NCBI GenBank assembly: GCA_900318145.1
Contig: ONJM01000002.1
Coordinates: 248,001 to 312,000, forward strand
Direction: 5' to 3'
Origin: an uncultured Eubacteriales bacterium
Lineage (GTDB): Bacteria > Bacillota > Clostridia > Christensenellales > Aristaeellaceae
DNA: 64,000 bases
Shown piece after piece: positions 61,228 to 64,000 of the stretch. Under the pieces are notes generated by a model. That model worked only from the letters and a program-made list of their open reading frames with translations. It was not told the origin of the DNA and ran no database searches. The position numbers were made by a program, and so were the translations under genes. The number at the start of each line of letters is the position of its first letter. Position 1 is the first letter of the stretch.

Positions 61228-61494
61228 TCAGACAGCGGCAGCCTTGTTCAGCTGCTTGGCCAGACGGGCCTTTTTCCTGTTGGCAGCGTTCTTATGAATA
61301 ACGCCCTTGGATGCGGCCTTGTCGATCACGGCGGAAGTCGCGGACAACTGCTCATTGGCGCTGGACGGGTCGGCAGCAACAGCGGCATCAAACTTACGGA
61401 TGGACGTACGCATACCGCTCTTCACGATGCGATTGCGAAGATTCTTCTTCTCGCTGACCTTAACGCGTTTCTTGGCGGACTGGATATTCGGCAA
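61228..61494 (-). CDS. rpsT: 30S ribosomal protein S20
   Basis: S20 (88 residues) binds 16S rRNA early in assembly. PNIQSAKKRVKVSEKKNLRNRIVKS at the N-terminus and GVIHKNAANRKKARLAKQL at the C-terminus match the family. It uses a TTG start behind GGGAGGTG, the second TTG-started ribosomal gene in the window. It is monocistronic, divergent from the NadD-like/YqeK gene. Confidence 0.96.
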   Translation of the reverse strand: MPNIQSAKKRVKVSEKKNLRNRIVKSGMRTSIRKFDAAVAADPSSANEQLSATSAVIDKAASKGVIHKNAANRKKARLAKQLNKAAAV

Positions 61495-61538
61495 CTCGGT
61501 TCACCTCCCTTAGGATCCTTAAAAAACCATCGCATGGC

Positions 61539-61567
61539 ATAATATCATGTTTGTCAGCAAATTGCAA
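61539..61567 (-). promoter_or_regulatory. Promoter of rpsT
   Basis: TTGCAA (61562-61567) and TATTAT (61539-61544) with a 17-base spacer and TGA before the -10, the same design as the rpmE promoter. Confidence 0.75.
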
Positions 61568-61687
61568 CCCTTTCAGAAAAATATTGTCTGTTTCCTCTTC
61601 CATTCTTCTCCGGATTGGTTTATAATCTTTAAAGTATAAGAACTGTCTGTATATACGCTTCAGGATCTTTTCAGGAGGCTTTTTCAT

Positions 61688-62650
61688 TTGTCCGCTTTCC
61701 GCACGGGATTCATGATTGATTTTTTTGACCCGGTTACCCTTGAGCATACCGGGCTGTGCCGTTCCGCGGCAGCGTCCCTCGGGCTGGAACGTGTTTTGCT
61801 TGTTCTTCAGGATTCTGTAAAAGGATCTGTCTGCGCTCCCCGCAGGGACCGCTGGCGGATGCTGGTCGCCGCCTGCGCCGGCTGTAAGGAACTTGTTCCG
61901 GTTGATATGAAAAATGCGTCAGTGGAATCACTCTCCCGCCTGTATCCAGGAGACGAGCTGATTCCGCTGGATCCTCCCGCTGTTTTTTCGGCTCTCTGCC
62001 CGTCCGTACAGGAATACTGCGATCTTCTCGGCCTGTACGGCGTTACGCCAGTCATTCCTGAATTGCGCAGCCGGGTCGTTAAGTTGTTTAAAGCTCTTAA
62101 GCCGCACCGCTTTGCCCATTCTCTTTCCGTTGCCCGTACTGCGCGAACCCTTGCGCTGCGGTATGGAATCGACCCGCAGAAAGCGGAGGAAGCAGGCCTG
62201 TTTCATGACTGCGCCAAATGCCTTCCCCTTTCCGAAATGCGGAAAATTGCTGTAAAGCACCGCATTACGGAGGATCCTGCCTTTCTGGAATCGGGTGCGC
62301 TGCTTCATTCCGTCGTCGGATCCTATATTGCCGAAAAGGATTATGGAATAACTGACCGTGAAGAGCTGGACGCAATCGCGTATCATAATACCGGTCATGC
62401 CGGAATGACTTTGCTGGCTATGTGTGTCTGCCTGGCTGATTTTATCGAACCTAACCGGGAAAGCTTTCCCCTTCTGGAAGAAACCCGCAGGCTTGCGGAA
62501 ACTTCGCTGGAATGTGCGCTTCTGCATTCTCTCGAAGCCACAGCGGATTATGTACTGTCCGGAGGGAAGTACCTTCACCCGCGAACCGCTGACACGATTG
62601 CCTGGCTAAAAACACTCCCGGCCGTTCGCAATTCATCTTTGAATGACTGA
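61688..62650 (+). CDS. YqeK-type HD-domain hydrolase fused to a degenerate NadD-like domain
   Basis: A 320-residue protein. The C-terminal part (about 125-310) is a YqeK HD domain (family known for Ap4A hydrolysis): His144, LFHDCAKCLP with His173-Asp174, HS at 207, AYHNTG at 233 and Asp251. The first 120 residues resemble a shrunken nicotinate-nucleotide adenylyltransferase: the FDPVTLEH motif lines up with FDPxHxGH but Thr17 replaces the first catalytic His, and the ISSTxIR motif and most of the core are missing. The start is a TTG nine bases after AGGAGG. A TATAAT at 61621 with no clear -35 may be its promoter. rsfS follows, as in the usual nadD-yqeK-rsfS order. Confidence 0.82.
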   Translation: MSAFRTGFMIDFFDPVTLEHTGLCRSAAASLGLERVLLVLQDSVKGSVCAPRRDRWRMLVAACAGCKELVPVDMKNASVESLSRLYPGDELIPLDPPAVFSALCPSVQEYCDLLGLYGVTPVIPELRSRVVKLFKALKPHRFAHSLSVARTARTLALRYGIDPQKAEEAGLFHDCAKCLPLSEMRKIAVKHRITEDPAFLESGALLHSVVGSYIAEKDYGITDREELDAIAYHNTGHAGMTLLAMCVCLADFIEPNRESFPLLEETRRLAETSLECALLHSLEATADYVLSGGKYLHPRTADTIAWLKTLPAVRNSSLND

Positions 62651-62682
62651 TAATTCATCACATTTCAGACAGGAGGAATCTC

Positions 62683-63048
62683 ATGCAGGAACAGGAATTG
62701 GTGCTTCAGCTCGCGTCCCTTCTCTATGAAAAGAAAGCCACGGATATTACCGTACTCAGGGTTTCCCATCTTACGGTTTTATGTGATTATCTCGTCATCG
62801 CAAGCGGAAGGACAGCAGTCCAGGTATCTTCCCTGACAGATTATACCGAAGAATATATGTCCGGGCGCGGGCAGCTGCTGCGCCGGAGCGAAGGAGCCCG
62901 GGAAGGCCGCTGGGCTGTTCTTGATTACGGGAATATCATGGTGCACCTTTTTCATCGGGAAGAGCGTGCGTATTATGGACTTGATCGTCTCTGGAATGAC
63001 GGGACCAACGTTCTGGATCTCCCTTTTGACCAGACTGTTCCGGAATAA
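62683..63048 (+). CDS. rsfS: Ribosomal silencing factor RsfS
   Basis: RsfS (121 residues) binds L14 and blocks subunit joining when nutrients are scarce. KATDITVLRVSHLTVLCDYLVIASGRT and GNIMVHLFHREERAYYGLDRLW are the family signatures. It follows the YqeK gene by 32 bases, with an ACAGGAGG site, and ends at a strong terminator. Confidence 0.96.
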   Translation: MQEQELVLQLASLLYEKKATDITVLRVSHLTVLCDYLVIASGRTAVQVSSLTDYTEEYMSGRGQLLRRSEGAREGRWAVLDYGNIMVHLFHREERAYYGLDRLWNDGTNVLDLPFDQTVPE

Positions 63049-63087
63049 CTGATGCGCGGATCAGGCGAATGCTGCTGCCCCGATTTC

Positions 63088-63116
63088 AAAAAACCGTTCA
63101 TTATGAACGGTTTTTT
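63088..63116. terminator. Bidirectional terminator between rsfS and coaBC
   Basis: A 13-base inverted repeat: six A plus CCGTTCA pairs with TGAACGG plus six T around a TTA loop. The A and T runs serve as U-tracts for both directions between convergent genes. Confidence 0.9.
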
Positions 63117-63128
63117 GAATTGCCTCTG

Positions 63129-64000
63129 TCAGCTGTTCCGTATTTCTGTTATACGGTCCAGGATAATGTCAGCCAACTGCCTTTTGCGCATGATCGGAAG
63201 CTCTTCCGCTCCGTTTCCTGTTATCAGCGTAGCGATATTCGTATCCGTATTGAATCCGGCTCCGGGTTTTGTTACGTCGTTGGCAACAATCATATCAAGA
63301 TTTTTTGCGGTGAGTTTCTCCGCAGCGTGTTCCAGAACATGGTCTGTTTCAGCGGCAAACCCTACAAGCGTCTGTCCGTTTTTTTTCATCGTGCCCACAG
63401 CCTGGGCAATATCCGGGTTTTCCGCCAGCGTAATCACCAGAGGCTCGCCCTTTTTTTTCTTGATTTTTGTTGCTGAAGGGTTTTCCACCCGGTAATCAGC
63501 TACCGCCGCGGCCTGAATAACAACATCCTGTGTGCAGCACTCTTTTTTCATCGTGCGCAGCAGATCCGCCGCTGATTCAATTTCAATGATCCGGATCCCG
63601 TCCGGAATCTTTGCGGTTGTACTTCCTTTTACAAGCGTTGTTTCTGCGCCTCTGTCCCTGGCGGCTTCCGCAAGCGCAAAACCCATTTTCCCGCTTGAAT
63701 CATTTGTAAGAAAGCGTACCGGATCCAGTCTCTCCCGGGTAGCGCCGGCGGTGACCAGTACCTTCAGGCCTGCAAGATCTTTTTTTCTGTTCAGGATGTC
63801 TGAAATTGCTTCCACAATCGTTTCCGGTTCGCTCATTCTTCCGGCGCCTTTATCGCCGCACGCGAGGATTCCGCTGTCAGGCCCGACAAAATGAACGCCG
63901 CGTTTCCGCAAGGTTTCAGTATTCTGCACTGTTGCTTCCGCGGTCCACATGCCAGTATTCATCGCCGGAGCCACAAGTACAGGCGCTTTTGTCGCAAGAA
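63129..64000 (-). CDS. coaBC: Phosphopantothenoylcysteine decarboxylase/phosphopantothenate-cysteine ligase, partial
   Basis: This is the C-terminal part of the bifunctional CoaBC, which makes 4'-phosphopantetheine in CoA synthesis; the N-terminus lies beyond the right edge. The visible frame runs into the edge (LATKAPVLVAPAMNTGMW). MAPAMNTGMW-type motif is the CoaC substrate-clamp site. The ligase domain begins near VLVTAGATRERLDPVRFLTND with SSGKMGFALA, and KKKGEPLVITLAENPDI is the conserved CoaB segment. CoaE, the last enzyme of the same pathway, is encoded in the fusion gene at 37321. Confidence 0.94.
   Translation of the reverse strand, partial: LATKAPVLVAPAMNTGMWTAEATVQNTETLRKRGVHFVGPDSGILACGDKGAGRMSEPETIVEAISDILNRKKDLAGLKVLVTAGATRERLDPVRFLTNDSSGKMGFALAEAARDRGAETTLVKGSTTAKIPDGIRIIEIESAADLLRTMKKECCTQDVVIQAAAVADYRVENPSATKIKKKKGEPLVITLAENPDIAQAVGTMKKNGQTLVGFAAETDHVLEHAAEKLTAKNLDMIVANDVTKPGAGFNTDTNIATLITGNGAEELPIMRKRQLADIILDRITEIRNS

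Noticed and set aside
1..64000. CRISPR arrays, tRNA or rRNA genes, insertion sequences, prophage or attachment sites
   Set aside because: I saw no spaced direct repeats, tRNA-like cloverleafs, transposase or integrase motifs, or terminal inverted repeats; the only repeat region is coding (14774-15088).

Overview
The window looks like a chromosomal segment of an anaerobic, low-mobility Clostridia-type bacterium (Bacillota). This is inferred from moderate GC content, strong AGGAGG-type ribosome binding sites, a type III glutamine synthetase, CdaA/CdaR, a TelA/XpaC pair, YerC, ScpAB, YwiB, DUF1385 and the TIGR03960-DUF2344-RNase E/G block. A gut or rumen Christensenellales/Aristaeella-like lineage would fit, but that is an inference. 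I saw no transposase, phage gene, integrase, CRISPR array, tRNA or rRNA. Nearly all of it is core genome, and no stretch longer than 300 bases lacks a gene.

Region 1 (1-22.1 kb, minus strand) is a long co-directional run. In transcription order it holds yerC, pcrA, ligA, a site-2 protease, scpA, scpB, a large membrane-anchored clostripain-like peptidase, a TIGR03960 radical SAM protein, a DUF2344 protein, a short RNase E/G, miaB, mutS, mutL, miaA, a methionine gamma-lyase-like gene and a split transketolase N-terminal subunit cut by the left edge. DNA repair, chromosome segregation and tRNA A37 modification are interleaved, many genes overlapping by 1 to 4 bases.

Region 2 (22.2-33.4 kb) opens with a plus-strand glutamine synthetase III. 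It then holds the minus-strand amino-sugar operon glmM - GlmU-C-like acetyltransferase - nagB behind a full-consensus promoter, a flippase-like membrane protein, a GH2 beta-galactosidase-like enzyme, gpsA and a YwiB-family protein.

Region 3 (33.4-52.6 kb, mostly plus strand) holds ispE, a TtcA-like gene, xpaC-telA, an unusual dephospho-CoA kinase fused through a transmembrane segment to a lytic transglycosylase, an oligopeptide-type binding protein whose signal peptide is encoded inside the end of that fusion gene, prmA-rsmE-mtaB-HIT, rpsU, a TRM11-like methyltransferase with rho, and DUF1385-prmC-prfA-tsaC. Minus-strand rpmE and a secreted SH3 protein interrupt it.

Region 4 (52.6-64 kb) holds minus-strand pgi, rplM-rpsI, the cdaA-cdaR-membrane protein-ATPase-rsmF operon, a four-repeat SH3b protein and rpsT. 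Plus-strand genes for a degenerate-NadD/YqeK fusion and rsfS follow, then coaBC, cut by the right edge.

The most unusual items are the CoaE-transmembrane-transglycosylase fusion and its 161-base overlap with the next gene, the decayed NadD domain on YqeK, the stand-alone GlmU acetyltransferase-like gene beside glmM, the RNase E/G that stops before its zinc-link, and Rho with a long disordered insertion. All calls come from reading the sequence; no database search was run.
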